Below, piece by piece: positions 1 through 9,595 of a stretch of DNA of 64,000 nt. The notes under the pieces are model-generated. The model searched no databases. It was not told the DNA's origin and saw only the letters and a list, made by a program, of their open reading frames with translations. Made by a program: the position numbers and the translations under genes. Origin of the DNA: Stutzerimonas stutzeri. GTDB lineage: Bacteria; Pseudomonadota; Gammaproteobacteria; Pseudomonadales; Pseudomonadaceae. Within the stretch, counting starts at the first letter, position 1. The number at the start of each line of letters is the position of its first letter. The stretch covers positions 398,327 to 462,326 of the forward strand of contig DDKB01000017.1 in NCBI GenBank assembly GCA_002339675.1, in the 5' to 3' direction.

Positions 1-1
1 C

Positions 2-187
2 GCCTGGGTGCAGTTCCTTTGCACCGTCCACGGCGCCCCCGATCAGGCGCTCGACCGGGACATGCTGCGGCGCGGCATCTTTCAGCTGCTGGCGCTGGAG
101 CAGGGGTTCGTATCCCAGGCGGCCCGCTCCGAGGTCGACAGGTTGCGTGAGCAACTTGAGGTGCCGTGGGATGCCTTCCGCCTGTAA
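2..187 (+). CDS. 3' end of an unrecognised gene (partial)
   Basis: An open frame enters from the left edge and ends at a TAA at 185-187, giving the last 61 residues of a protein. The visible part is largely helical, rich in Leu, Arg and Glu, with no transmembrane segment and no motif I can assign. Codon use resembles the neighbouring genes. I do not recognise the family. It lies 168 bases upstream of pelA on the same strand, and no hairpin terminator is visible between them. Confidence 0.55.
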   Translation, partial: AWVQFLCTVHGAPDQALDRDMLRRGIFQLLALEQGFVSQAARSEVDRLREQLEVPWDAFRL

Positions 188-295
188 CCCGTCGAAGCGG
201 AATGCAACTGTCGAGCGCAGGCAAGGGTATGGCGGCGAGATATTGACGCTTTCGATAGCCTGGTCAACCTTTCGCCGCGAATAGTGGCATTGTGC

Positions 296-325
296 TTGTA
301 GTGGCACTTTGAGTGTGGGTAAATT
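296..325 (+). promoter_or_regulatory. Candidate sigma-70 promoter for the pel operon
   Basis: TTGTAG (296-301), an 18-base spacer and TAAATT (320-325) lie 31 bases before the pelA start codon. Each hexamer matches four of six consensus bases. No convincing FleQ or AmrZ site was found by eye, although in P. aeruginosa pel is controlled by FleQ and c-di-GMP. Weak, position-supported call. Confidence 0.35.
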
Positions 326-355
326 CACCTGCCGTAACCTCTAGTCTGGTGAATC

Positions 356-3202
356 ATGCGGGACCTTCGACACCTACCCTGCCGATTCTCTGCAGTAGCC
401 ATCCTGCTTCGCATGCCTGGTATCTCGCACCTGGTCGCAATGCTTGGCTTGCTGTTGGCGTCGCTGGGCGCCGCTCATGCCGCTGCCGATGTTCCGGCCA
501 CCCCTACCAGTGTCGCGTTCTGGTACGCAGAAAGTCCGCCCCTACCTGAACTTGCCCAGTTTGATTGGGCGGTGGTCGACCCGTCTCATCTGCTCGCAGA
601 GGATGTTCAGTTTCTCCGCGCTGAAGGCAGCGAGCCCTTTGCTTATCTCTCGATCGGAGAATATGACAGCGCAAGTGCCGAGCTGGACGGCCCCTTGGCA
701 AGCGGCGCAAGTGGCGTGCGCAATCAGGCATGGAATAGTCAGGTGATGTTGTTGTCCTCGCCGGTCTGGCGCCGTCATCTGCTAAGCCGCGCCAGCGAGT
801 TGGCAAGTCTGGGTTACTCCGGGTTGTTCCTGGATACGCTTGACAGCTTTCAGCTGTTGCCCGAAGGGGCGCGCGAGGCACAGCGCGTGGCGCTGCGCGA
901 CTTTCTCAAAGAACTCAATCGGCAGCAGCCATCCCTCAAGTTATTTTTTAACCGCGGCTTTGAAGTGCTCGGCGATCTGCCTGGTGTCGCCGCGGCGGTC
1001 GCGGTCGAATCCATCCACTCGGGTTGGGATGCCGGCGCGAGACGCTACCAGACAGTGCCGCAGAGTGATCGGGATTGGCTGAGCGCTCAGCTCGCCCCGT
1101 TGCGTGCGCAGGGGCTGCCGTTGATCGCCATCGACTATCTGCCTTCGACGCGCCGCGAGGAGGCGCGTGCGCTGGCGGTGCAGCTGCGCGAGGAGGGTTA
1201 CATACCTTTCGTGACCATGCCGGACCTCAATTACCTTGGAATCAGCGAGCTCGAGGTGGAGCCGCGGCGCATCGCTGTGGTGTATGACCCGCGTGAAGGG
1301 GCATTGAGTACCAATCGTGCGCATCTGTTTCTCGGTGGGCTACTGGAGTACCTCGGCTATCGAGTCGATTACCTGCCGTCCGACCAGCTACCGGAGGGGC
1401 CCATGCGCGGGCTCTATGCTGGCGTCGTGACATGGATGACCAGCGGTCCACCGGACGATTCAGTCAGCTTCAACCGTTGGGTAGCTGCGCGGATGGATGA
1501 ATCCGTACCGCTAGCAATCATGGCGGAACTACCGACTACGGACAAAGGCTTGCTAAATCGGATGGGGCTGCGTCGCGAGCGGGATCCCGTGAAGGGGCCG
1601 ATAACTGTCAGCGGTTTCGACGAGACATTGCTGGGCGGCTTCGAGGCGCCCGTGGTCGCTCGCACCCGCGACCTGGTTCCTCTCAGTCTGATCGAAGGCA
1701 GCGGCACGGTACCGGCATTGATGCTCACCGACAGTAAGCAGCGGCAGTTCGCTCCGGTCGCGATCGGAGCGACCGGTGGCATTGCGCTTACGCCCTACCT
1801 AGTCGAAGAGGGCCCGGACAGCCAGCGCTGGATCATTGATCCATTCGCCTTTCTGCAGCGCGCCTTGCGTCTACCCGCTTTGCCGCGACCGGACGCCACC
1901 ACAGAGAACGGCCGACGTATCGCCACGGTGCACATCGACGGTGACGGTTTCGCTTCGCGTGCCGAAATGGACGGTTCCCCCTATGCAGGTCGTGAGGTAC
2001 TTGATGCTTTCATCAAGCCACACCCCTTTCTCACGTCGGTTTCGGTTATCGAAGGTGAAATCGGCCCGAAGGGCCTGTATCCGAATTTGACCCACGAACT
2101 TGAACCGATCGCACGAGAGATTTTCGCCGAACCCAAGGTCGAGGTTGCGAGCCATAGTTTCAGTCATCCTTTCTACTGGCAGCCGGAAAGAGAGAAAAAG
2201 CAGGAGGGGTTCACTGCCGAGTACGGAATGATGATGGCAATTCCCGGCTACGAGAAATTGGATTTCACCCGGGAAATCGTTGGCTCTACCGCGTATATCA
2301 ACGATCGCCTGACCAGTGCGGACAAGCCGGTGAAAATGATCTTCTGGTCCGGCGACGCACTGCCGGATGCGGCGACCATCAAGCTGGCCTACGACACCGG
2401 CTTGGCAAACGTCAACGGGGGCAATACCGCCCTGACGAAAGCCCACGCGTCCTTGACCGGCTTGTCACCCTTGATCCGGCCCACCGCGGGCGGCGTTCAG
2501 TATTACGCCCCAATCATCAATGAAAATCTCTACACCAATCTATGGCACGGCCCCTACTACGGGTTTCGTGGCGTACTCGAGACCTTCGCGCTAACCGACA
2601 CGCCGAGACGGCTGCGTGGGTTGAACCTTTATTACCACTTTTATTCGGGCACTAAACAGGCCTCGATTCGTGTGATGAAGGATATCTACCAGGCGATGGA
2701 AGCTGCACGACCCATATCGTTATGGATGAGTCAGTACATCAGGCGAATGCATGGCTTGTATCAGGCCAGCGTTGCGCGTTTGCCCGATGGACGTTGGCAG
2801 CTCAGGGGTATGGACGGACTGCGTACCCTGCGGCTGGATCCGGCAATGGGCTGGCCGGACCTTTCGCGATCACAGGGCGTGGCCGGTGTCCGCGATCTGC
2901 CACAGGGGCGCTACGTGCATCTGAGCGATGCCAACGCGATATTGGCGTTGCGTGACGAGCGAGACCCGCGACCCGCCCTGGAAGAGGCAAGCGTGCCGCT
3001 TAAGACGTGGGAATACATCAGCCGGAACAAGGTCAGGTTGTCGTTTTCGGGACAGATGCCATTGCGCTTTTCGGTGCGTGCCGCTGGCCCCTGTTCGCTC
3101 AATGTTGCAGGTAAGGCGTATCGAGCCAATGGCAGGAATGGTCTGTGGCGATTCAATCTACCGGTAAATCGGGTGGCTGATGCGCAACTCAACTGCGGCT
3201 GA
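356..3202 (+). CDS. pelA: PelA, Pel polysaccharide deacetylase/hydrolase
   Basis: Periplasmic bifunctional enzyme of Pel biosynthesis: it partly de-N-acetylates the GalNAc-rich polymer and carries an endo-acting glycoside hydrolase domain. The 948 residues equal the length I recall for P. aeruginosa PelA. Known catalytic residues fall at the same numbers: Glu218 in the N-terminal TIM-barrel hydrolase (AVESIHSGWD), and Asp528, Asp530, His600 and His604 in the deacetylase domain (HIDGDG and HSFSH motifs). This agreement supports the start at 356, although ATGs at 413 and 440 would give a more ordinary signal peptide. A hydrophobic signal segment ends near AHA at residues 40-42. It is the first gene of the pel operon and overlaps pelB by 23 bases. 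Confidence 0.97.
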   Translation: MRDLRHLPCRFSAVAILLRMPGISHLVAMLGLLLASLGAAHAAADVPATPTSVAFWYAESPPLPELAQFDWAVVDPSHLLAEDVQFLRAEGSEPFAYLSIGEYDSASAELDGPLASGASGVRNQAWNSQVMLLSSPVWRRHLLSRASELASLGYSGLFLDTLDSFQLLPEGAREAQRVALRDFLKELNRQQPSLKLFFNRGFEVLGDLPGVAAAVAVESIHSGWDAGARRYQTVPQSDRDWLSAQLAPLRAQGLPLIAIDYLPSTRREEARALAVQLREEGYIPFVTMPDLNYLGISELEVEPRRIAVVYDPREGALSTNRAHLFLGGLLEYLGYRVDYLPSDQLPEGPMRGLYAGVVTWMTSGPPDDSVSFNRWVAARMDESVPLAIMAELPTTDKGLLNRMGLRRERDPVKGPITVSGFDETLLGGFEAPVVARTRDLVPLSLIEGSGTVPALMLTDSKQRQFAPVAIGATGGIALTPYLVEEGPDSQRWIIDPFAFLQRALRLPALPRPDATTENGRRIATVHIDGDGFASRAEMDGSPYAGREVLDAFIKPHPFLTSVSVIEGEIGPKGLYPNLTHELEPIAREIFAEPKVEVASHSFSHPFYWQPEREKKQEGFTAEYGMMMAIPGYEKLDFTREIVGSTAYINDRLTSADKPVKMIFWSGDALPDAATIKLAYDTGLANVNGGNTALTKAHASLTGLSPLIRPTAGGVQYYAPIINENLYTNLWHGPYYGFRGVLETFALTDTPRRLRGLNLYYHFYSGTKQASIRVMKDIYQAMEAARPISLWMSQYIRRMHGLYQASVARLPDGRWQLRGMDGLRTLRLDPAMGWPDLSRSQGVAGVRDLPQGRYVHLSDANAILALRDERDPRPALEEASVPLKTWEYISRNKVRLSFSGQMPLRFSVRAAGPCSLNVAGKAYRANGRNGLWRFNLPVNRVADAQLNCG

Positions 3203-6200
3203 GCCAGTCCGGCTGATCACACCCTGGGCGTTGCTGCTGATAGTGGCCTTGCTGGGGGCGCTGATAGTCCTGACCTATACCGGCGAAGATGTGTTCATGC
3301 CGGGTGAGAAGCAACCCGACGCCGTCTCGGTCAGCTACGCAGAGCTGTTGCTAAAGGCGCACCCGGAAGACACCGGCTTGCGTTTGAAGCTAATAGACCA
3401 ACTGATCGCACTGGGGGACATACAACGCGCACGCTCGCATGTATTTCAGCTCGGAAAAGATGAAGCTGGCGCTGTGCGGGTCTATCTTGCCGAGTTGGCG
3501 GTGCTCGAGGCACTGGTGGAGCCGGACGGCCTGTCGGAGCAAGGACGCGATGAGTTGCGTGGTCGGTTGCGCGCGGTACCGCGCGACAGTCTGTCCAACG
3601 AACAACTGGTTCGCTTTGCCCGCTATGCGCTTGCAATCACTGACCCGGGATTGGCTGCGCAAGCCTATCGCGACCTCGCAAGGCGGGAGCCTGCGAACAG
3701 CACCAGCTGGCTAGATTCGGCTGCACGGGCTCATCTGGGTGCCGGCCAGGTGCCGGAAGCGGCAGAGCTCTTTTCAGAACTGCTAAGGCGAGCCGAAACG
3801 CCTGCCGATCAGCGCCGGTACCTGGGGGATGCGTTTGCGGCGTTGGTCGCTGCGGATCGAAGCGAGCAGGCGGCGGAGCTGGTATATCGTCACCTTTCGC
3901 GGCTTAACGCAAGCGATAGCTCCCTGTTTCTGGCAACGGTGCAGGCTGGGGTCAGGAGTCACCGCTATGACCTGGCGAACGAGACGGTGTCCGCTTGGCG
4001 TCGGGTTCTTCCAGATGACGAGACGGCCCTGGCCGCAGAGTTTCGGCTGCGAATGGCTGCCGGAGAGCTTGAGCCGGCCTGGCAACTCGGTGAAAGGCTG
4101 GCAACAGCCCAGCCCAACGACGCAGAGTTGCTTGAACAAGTAGCCAAGCTTGGCGAGTGGGCCGGGCATACCAGCGCCGCGCTAGGGTTATGGCTGCGTC
4201 TGATCCAGTTGCAGGACGCCCCCGAGACTCGTGAACACGCCTGGCGCCTGGCTGCTCAGCTCTACGACTTCGACAGCACCATCGATCTGCTGTCGGGAAT
4301 GGGCTCGCATCGCCAATTGTCGGACGTGGAATTGGACGCTCTTGTATACAGCCATAGTGAGCGAGGCACACCGGAGCAGGCCGAGCGCTGGTTGCGCAGA
4401 TATGTCCACTTGCATCCCGCCCACAAGCTGGCCTGGATGCGTTTGCAGCAGCTGCTGCAGCAGACCCAGCAGCTCGATGCGCAGGTTGCGCTCTGGGCGG
4501 AACTGGAGCGGCGGTTCGGATTGTCTATCGCGCAGCGGCTCGAGTGGGCTGAAGCCGAATGGCAGCGATTCGAACCGCAGGCAGCCTGGCAAGTTCTTGA
4601 GCGCATAGATAAGGGCTCGGTAACCGACCAGCCGTTTTGGCGGCTTCGCGCTGAACTGGCCTGGGAATTGGAGCGTGACACCGAGGCGCTCGAGAGCTAC
4701 AGCCGGCTCATTGTCTTGGGTGTTTCTCCGGACACCACCGCCGAAGAGCGGCTGATCGCATTATACGAGCGCAGCGCGCCGAGCAAGGCGCTGGACGTGA
4801 TGGTCGCCAGCTGGCAGCGTAATCGAACCGCGCCCCATCTGGCTCGGGCCTTGCAGCTGGCCATGAACCTTGGTGACCTGACACGTCTGGACGCACTGGT
4901 GCGCGAGGGGCGAGAACTGCCCGACAGTGATCGCATCAGCGAGCTTTGGAGTGCCCGTGCGCTGCAGGCGAGCCATGCGGGTAATTGGGAAGAGGCCGAG
5001 CGGCTATACCGCGATGCCATGGCACGTTTTCCGCAATCGGACGAGTTCTTACCACAGCTCATCTGGCACTTCATCGATAACGGACAGCGGGAGTCGCTCG
5101 GCGTTTTGCTGCGCCAATGGCGCCGTCTGGCCGCCAAGCGGAGCGCCTTATGGCTACCCTTCGCCAGCGCCAATGTCATGCTGAACCGCAGTCAGGAGGC
5201 GTTGCGCTGGTTCGATCTCTACTTGCAAGTCAATGCCGATGACAGCCTGGTACAAGCCGCCTATGCGGATGCGCTGGACGGAGCGGGTTACACCGATAGA
5301 GCGCTGCGGCTGCGCCGTCATCTGCTTCGAAGCACTGGCGCCCCTTCGCATGGCGCGGATGTGGCGCAGTACGAGACTTACCTCAGGCTGCTTAGGGCGA
5401 TCGGCGCGAACCCGACAAGTAGAACCGTCGCCTTGCAGTGGCACAACGGGGCGCGGCCGATGCTGCAGCTCTGGTTCGATCAGTACAGCGAGCAGCTGGA
5501 TGCGCTCGGTCAGGCCTCATTGAAGGGACAGTGGCTTGCGTGGGCTCGGCGCAATGGCTTGAAAATCAGCAAATATGCGGACCTCCAGGATGCGCTGCTG
5601 GCCGACAACCGTCAGGCGCTGGTGGGTTTGCTCGCCTCGCCTGGGTTGGACCCGGCACAACGTGTCGAGGTGCTGCAGCGGCTCGGTTATACGAGCCAGG
5701 CAATGGCTGAAAGTCTAGCGGCGCTTTCTCCGGAACAACCGGTCGACACGCGCCAGCAGTTGCTTCGGCAGGCTCTTTCGTTGCAGGAGCGTAACCCTCA
5801 GGGCCTTCAGATCGGCATGCGCCAACAGGATTTTGGCTCGCTGCGGCTACGGGGATATACCGCTCAGGCTGCTCGGCAGCTGGACCGCGATTGGCATGCA
5901 ACCCTGTCGCTCGCCCGTCTGGATTATTCGGGAGCGGGTTTTCCAGGCGCCCGTCCAGGCGTGGAGCGAGTGGCCGGACTGGAGGCGTTCCGCACGCTTG
6001 GTAACGGGTCGCTGGGGGCCGCTGTCGATGCCAGCGACAACGAAGCTGGCAGGCGCTTTGGTTTGGGACTCTCTCGGACGCTGCAGCTAAGCAGCACCGA
6101 CACTGTGAAATTTCGCGCCGACTGGCGGCGGCAGGCTGAAGAAAGTGGGTTGCTGCGGGCCTTTGGACGACGCGATGGGCTTGGCATCAGCGGCTCTCAC

Positions 6201-6710
6201 GGGATAAGCGCGCGTGATCAAGTCACCTGGTCACTAAGCCAGCAACGGTACAGCACACTATCCGGCGAACAGGTGGGTAGCGGGCGCCAGGCGAATCTGG
6301 AGCTTAACCATGCGATTTTCTTCGAAGGGCCGAGCTGGACGCTACGCAGCGGCCTCGATTACGCGAAATATGGGGTCGAGGGCGACGATCTGCTTTCAGT
6401 TGGGGCGCCCCCGGCCGATGTCCTGCAAGAGCGCTTTGGTCAGGTTTACCTCGGCAGTACCTGGCGGCGCGGTTTGCTCGGAAGTTTGAATCCTGGCGCA
6501 GCGCAATACACCTGGTTGCTCGACGGTCTGGTTGGCTGGCAGTGGACTGAGCGGCAGTTCAATTATTCGGTTACCGCAGGCGTAGGCATGCAAGTGCTTG
6601 GCGATGATGAATTGGCTTTCACGTTTGGCTTCCAGTCGGCGCCCCGCGGTGGCGACGGAGAGCCCGGTGGAACATTGGGCGTGACCTATGGCGTTCGTTT
6701 CGGACGCTGA
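3180..6710 (+). CDS. pelB: PelB, TPR scaffold and outer-membrane exporter of Pel
   Basis: 1176 residues. A short cytoplasmic N-terminus and one transmembrane helix (about residues 15-33) are followed by a long periplasmic stretch of tetratricopeptide-like helical repeats (to about residue 860) and a C-terminal region of alternating strands consistent with a 16-strand beta-barrel. In the known system the TPR region binds PelA and the barrel exports the polymer with PelC. The start lies inside the end of pelA, indicating translational coupling. The protein ends in FGR rather than with a terminal aromatic residue, slightly unlike the usual outer-membrane beta-signal. Length is close to the P. 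aeruginosa protein. Confidence 0.95.
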   Translation: MRNSTAAEPVRLITPWALLLIVALLGALIVLTYTGEDVFMPGEKQPDAVSVSYAELLLKAHPEDTGLRLKLIDQLIALGDIQRARSHVFQLGKDEAGAVRVYLAELAVLEALVEPDGLSEQGRDELRGRLRAVPRDSLSNEQLVRFARYALAITDPGLAAQAYRDLARREPANSTSWLDSAARAHLGAGQVPEAAELFSELLRRAETPADQRRYLGDAFAALVAADRSEQAAELVYRHLSRLNASDSSLFLATVQAGVRSHRYDLANETVSAWRRVLPDDETALAAEFRLRMAAGELEPAWQLGERLATAQPNDAELLEQVAKLGEWAGHTSAALGLWLRLIQLQDAPETREHAWRLAAQLYDFDSTIDLLSGMGSHRQLSDVELDALVYSHSERGTPEQAERWLRRYVHLHPAHKLAWMRLQQLLQQTQQLDAQVALWAELERRFGLSIAQRLEWAEAEWQRFEPQAAWQVLERIDKGSVTDQPFWRLRAELAWELERDTEALESYSRLIVLGVSPDTTAEERLIALYERSAPSKALDVMVASWQRNRTAPHLARALQLAMNLGDLTRLDALVREGRELPDSDRISELWSARALQASHAGNWEEAERLYRDAMARFPQSDEFLPQLIWHFIDNGQRESLGVLLRQWRRLAAKRSALWLPFASANVMLNRSQEALRWFDLYLQVNADDSLVQAAYADALDGAGYTDRALRLRRHLLRSTGAPSHGADVAQYETYLRLLRAIGANPTSRTVALQWHNGARPMLQLWFDQYSEQLDALGQASLKGQWLAWARRNGLKISKYADLQDALLADNRQALVGLLASPGLDPAQRVEVLQRLGYTSQAMAESLAALSPEQPVDTRQQLLRQALSLQERNPQGLQIGMRQQDFGSLRLRGYTAQAARQLDRDWHATLSLARLDYSGAGFPGARPGVERVAGLEAFRTLGNGSLGAAVDASDNEAGRRFGLGLSRTLQLSSTDTVKFRADWRRQAEESGLLRAFGRRDGLGISGSHGISARDQVTWSLSQQRYSTLSGEQVGSGRQANLELNHAIFFEGPSWTLRSGLDYAKYGVEGDDLLSVGAPPADVLQERFGQVYLGSTWRRGLLGSLNPGAAQYTWLLDGLVGWQWTERQFNYSVTAGVGMQVLGDDELAFTFGFQSAPRGGDGEPGGTLGVTYGVRFGR

Positions 6711-6736
6711 TACGAGACTTACAGGGGGAAACCATC

Positions 6737-7255
6737 ATGTCTTTCATTCGCAGCGTGGCCTTGCTGGCCGTGACGCTCGTTGTTGCTGGCTGTACGACCT
6801 TTACAGAGCCGGGCGGAACGGCCTTGCCACGCGAAGCCAGCTGGGGGTTGGTGCCGATCGTCAATTATTCGCAAGCGCCACAGGCGGGCGAACGCGCTGA
6901 ACAGATATTGCTGAGCGTTCTTGCCGAGCGCGGATTGCACCCTCGCCATTATCCCGTAGAAGGAAAGTCGGATCTGCCCGTGCTCGATGACCGTGACCGT
7001 TTGTCAACGGCGCTGGCCTGGGCGCGGGCCGAACGGCTCGACTACGTCATCAGTGGCAGTGTTGAGGAATGGCAGTACAAGAGCGGTTTGGATGGTGAAC
7101 CGGCGGTGGGGGTCAGCCTGCAGGTGGTAGAGCCTGCTAGCGGACGCGTGGTTTGGAGCAATAGCGGGGCGCGCTCCGGCTGGTCTCGTGAGAGTCTCGC
7201 TGGAGCAGCACAGAAAGTGCTGCGTGAGCTCGCCGGCGCGTTGCGTCTCGAATAA
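6737..7255 (+). CDS. pelC: PelC, outer-membrane lipoprotein of Pel export
   Basis: 172 residues with a lipoprotein signal peptide and lipobox VVAGC; the lipidated residue would be Cys19. In P. aeruginosa PelC forms a dodecameric ring on the inner face of the outer membrane that guides the cationic polymer to the PelB barrel. A purine-rich ribosome site (AGGGGGA) precedes the ATG. Its TAA stop shares one base with the pelD ATG. Confidence 0.95.
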   Translation: MSFIRSVALLAVTLVVAGCTTFTEPGGTALPREASWGLVPIVNYSQAPQAGERAEQILLSVLAERGLHPRHYPVEGKSDLPVLDDRDRLSTALAWARAERLDYVISGSVEEWQYKSGLDGEPAVGVSLQVVEPASGRVVWSNSGARSGWSRESLAGAAQKVLRELAGALRLE

Positions 7256-8628
7256 TGGCCTTCAGCTCTGCTCATAAGGATTTCACCCTGGCGCCTCGCG
7301 CCAGTGGCGCCGTTTCATGGCTGGAAACCTGGATACTCAGTGGTTCAGTGCTCGCAATCGGCTATTGGCTGGCTCCGGCCGACCCGCTGATGGTCAATGG
7401 GTCGTTTCCATGGCCGGTCCTGGCACCATTGCTATTGGGCATGCGCTACGGCTTCATGCGTGGGCTGGTCAGTGCTGTTCTGCTGATTCTTGCGCTGATT
7501 GCCTATCACCACTACGGAGATGGGCTTTATCCCGAAATGCCCGCATCCTTTATCGTCGGTGTGCTGGTCAGCGGAATGCTTGTCGGTGAGTTCCGTGATA
7601 TCTGGGAGCGCCGACTCGAGCGGTTGGACATGGCCAACGATTATCGCCAGCTGCGACTCGATGAGTTCACCCGGGCGCATTACATCCTTCGTATTTCGCA
7701 CGATCGGCTGGAACAGCGAGTCGCCGGTAACGACCAAAGCCTCCGCAGTTCGCTAGTTGGTTTACGCGACCAACTGCGTAGCCTTTCGCGTGGTGATGAT
7801 GCGCTTGGTGCCCTGGCCGATTCGGTGCTGAATCTGCTCGCGCAATATGGCTCGTTTCGCGCGGCCGGACTTTACCGGGTGAGCGCAGGTACGGTCGCTC
7901 CCGATGCGTTGAGCTCGGTCGGGGAAATCGAGCTGCTGAAGCACGGTGATGTGCTAGTGCAAACGTGCCTGAAGCGCGGTGAGCTGGTGAGCATTCGCGA
8001 ACACCTGTTGGAGCGGGGCGAGCATCGGCAGCATTCCCGCTATCAGGTTTGCGTCCCGCTCATTGATACGGACGGTCGTATCCATGCAGTGTTGGCGGTC
8101 GAACAGATGCCCTTTTTTTCGTTCAATGACCGAGTGTTGGGTCTGCTTGCAATCCTGGCGGGTCATATCGCTGACCTCGTTGTGAGCGATCCGCATCTTC
8201 TTCGGTTGCCAGACATGGATCACCAGTTCTTCAGCCAAAACCTGAAGCGCTCGCTGATCGATGCGCAGTGCCATTCCCTAGACGCCAGTCTGTTTCTGCT
8301 GGAAGTGACCGCCTCTGCGAACAGTGAAGTCTTGCTGCGTCTGATCGAGGAGAGCCGCCGTGGGCTGGATCTGCAGCTCAGATTGACGAACCAGCGCGGT
8401 AACAGCTGCATTCTTGTGCTGCTACCGCTGACTTCACGCGACGGTGCGCAGGGATATCTGTTCCGCCTCAATTCGCTGGTTGCCGAGCGTTTCGGCATAG
8501 GGCAAACGCTTGTCGGCTTGCAGACGCAAGTGCTGGCACATGATGTCGGGGCGGCCGGTGGGCAGGACGACCTGCGACATTTCCTTTACGGCGAGTGCGC
8601 TCTGAATGATCAGCAAGTGGCTATTTAG
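7255..8628 (+). CDS. pelD: PelD, inner-membrane c-di-GMP receptor
   Basis: 457 residues. Hydrophobic helices occupy about residues 20-110, followed by a short coiled-coil, a GAF domain (about 150-310) and a degenerate GGDEF domain. The GGDEF-like domain lacks a catalytic GGDEF motif but keeps an RxxD inhibitory-site motif (RGLD, residues 369-372), which in P. aeruginosa PelD binds c-di-GMP and switches Pel synthesis on. A second arginine (Arg395, in TSRDG) is a plausible ligand contact. Starts one base inside the pelC stop and overlaps pelE by 23 bases. Confidence 0.95.
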   Translation: MAFSSAHKDFTLAPRASGAVSWLETWILSGSVLAIGYWLAPADPLMVNGSFPWPVLAPLLLGMRYGFMRGLVSAVLLILALIAYHHYGDGLYPEMPASFIVGVLVSGMLVGEFRDIWERRLERLDMANDYRQLRLDEFTRAHYILRISHDRLEQRVAGNDQSLRSSLVGLRDQLRSLSRGDDALGALADSVLNLLAQYGSFRAAGLYRVSAGTVAPDALSSVGEIELLKHGDVLVQTCLKRGELVSIREHLLERGEHRQHSRYQVCVPLIDTDGRIHAVLAVEQMPFFSFNDRVLGLLAILAGHIADLVVSDPHLLRLPDMDHQFFSQNLKRSLIDAQCHSLDASLFLLEVTASANSEVLLRLIEESRRGLDLQLRLTNQRGNSCILVLLPLTSRDGAQGYLFRLNSLVAERFGIGQTLVGLQTQVLAHDVGAAGGQDDLRHFLYGECALNDQQVAI

Positions 8629-9595
8629 CGGTGCGCTGTTGTTTGAAATCGCGAGCTGGGCGGCGTTCGGTGATCAACTGAGCGTTGTGCTGGCTGCATC
8701 GCTGTACCTCACCGCCCACGCCACTGGCTGCGCCATGCTTACTGGCGGGATCTGGTTGCTGTTGCCGCGTCGTTACAAGTCCCCTTTGCCGTGGAGCCCG
8801 CTCTTCATCTTCAGCCTGGCATTTTTCGTACCCGTGCTGGGGGCGGTGGGTGTGGTTGCGTCGCTGTTTCCCGCTCTGTACCTCCCGCGTCGACACCGGG
8901 AGCAAAGCTGGGAGTCGATGGGCTTGCCTGAGTTGCCTTTTCTTCCGCAGGTGCGAGGTAAGGAATTGATGTTCAACGACGGCGGGCTTCGGGATGTGCT
9001 GCGGCATGCTCCGGATACCGAGAAGCGGCTCACCGCATTGTTCGCTACGCGCCGCATGCCGGCGAGGGAGGCGATTCCCATCTTGAAGCTGGCGTTACGC
9101 GACCGCGCGGATGACGTTCGCCTGCTGGCCTATTCAATGCTCGACAAACTGGAAAGCGAGATAAATCACCGTATTGAGGCCTCGTTGCGACAGCTTGATG
9201 CAGCCGAGGGAGAGCATCGTATGGCGCTGCACGGCGCCCTTGCTCGCTGGTACTGGGAGCTTGCTTACCTCGGGCTGGCACAAGGTAGCGTGCTCGACCA
9301 TGTCCTCGAACAAGCGCGCTTGCATGCAGAACAGACCCTTGGCTCGGCGGAAGACCCCTACATGCACGTGCTGGCAGGGCGAATCGCCATGGAGCAGGCA
9401 CGCCTGAGCATGGCGGAGGTTCACTTCGATGACGCTGAGGCGGCCGGGGTCGGTGCGCAGGCGCTGGCTCCGTTTCGCGCAGAAGTCGCGTTCCTGGAAG
9501 GGCGTTACCAGGACGTGCCGAAACAGCTTGCAAGGCTGTCAGTTGATGTTCTTCATCGCCCACCATTTGCTGCCCTGGCGGAGTTCTGGCTGTGA
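8606..9595 (+). CDS. pelE: PelE, inner-membrane TPR protein of the Pel synthase complex
   Basis: 329 residues. Two or more hydrophobic segments lie in the first 100 residues, followed by a helical region that looks like TPR repeats. In the Pel system PelE joins PelD, PelF and PelG in the inner-membrane synthase complex. The ATG at 8606 lies within the end of pelD. The stop overlaps the GTG start of pelF by four bases (GTGA). Confidence 0.93.
   Translation: MISKWLFSGALLFEIASWAAFGDQLSVVLAASLYLTAHATGCAMLTGGIWLLLPRRYKSPLPWSPLFIFSLAFFVPVLGAVGVVASLFPALYLPRRHREQSWESMGLPELPFLPQVRGKELMFNDGGLRDVLRHAPDTEKRLTALFATRRMPAREAIPILKLALRDRADDVRLLAYSMLDKLESEINHRIEASLRQLDAAEGEHRMALHGALARWYWELAYLGLAQGSVLDHVLEQARLHAEQTLGSAEDPYMHVLAGRIAMEQARLSMAEVHFDDAEAAGVGAQALAPFRAEVAFLEGRYQDVPKQLARLSVDVLHRPPFAALAEFWL

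Noticed and set aside
285..300. Sigma-54-like TGGCAT-N5-TTGT upstream of pelA
   Set aside because: Three departures from the consensus, including the invariant GC of the -12 element, which reads GT.
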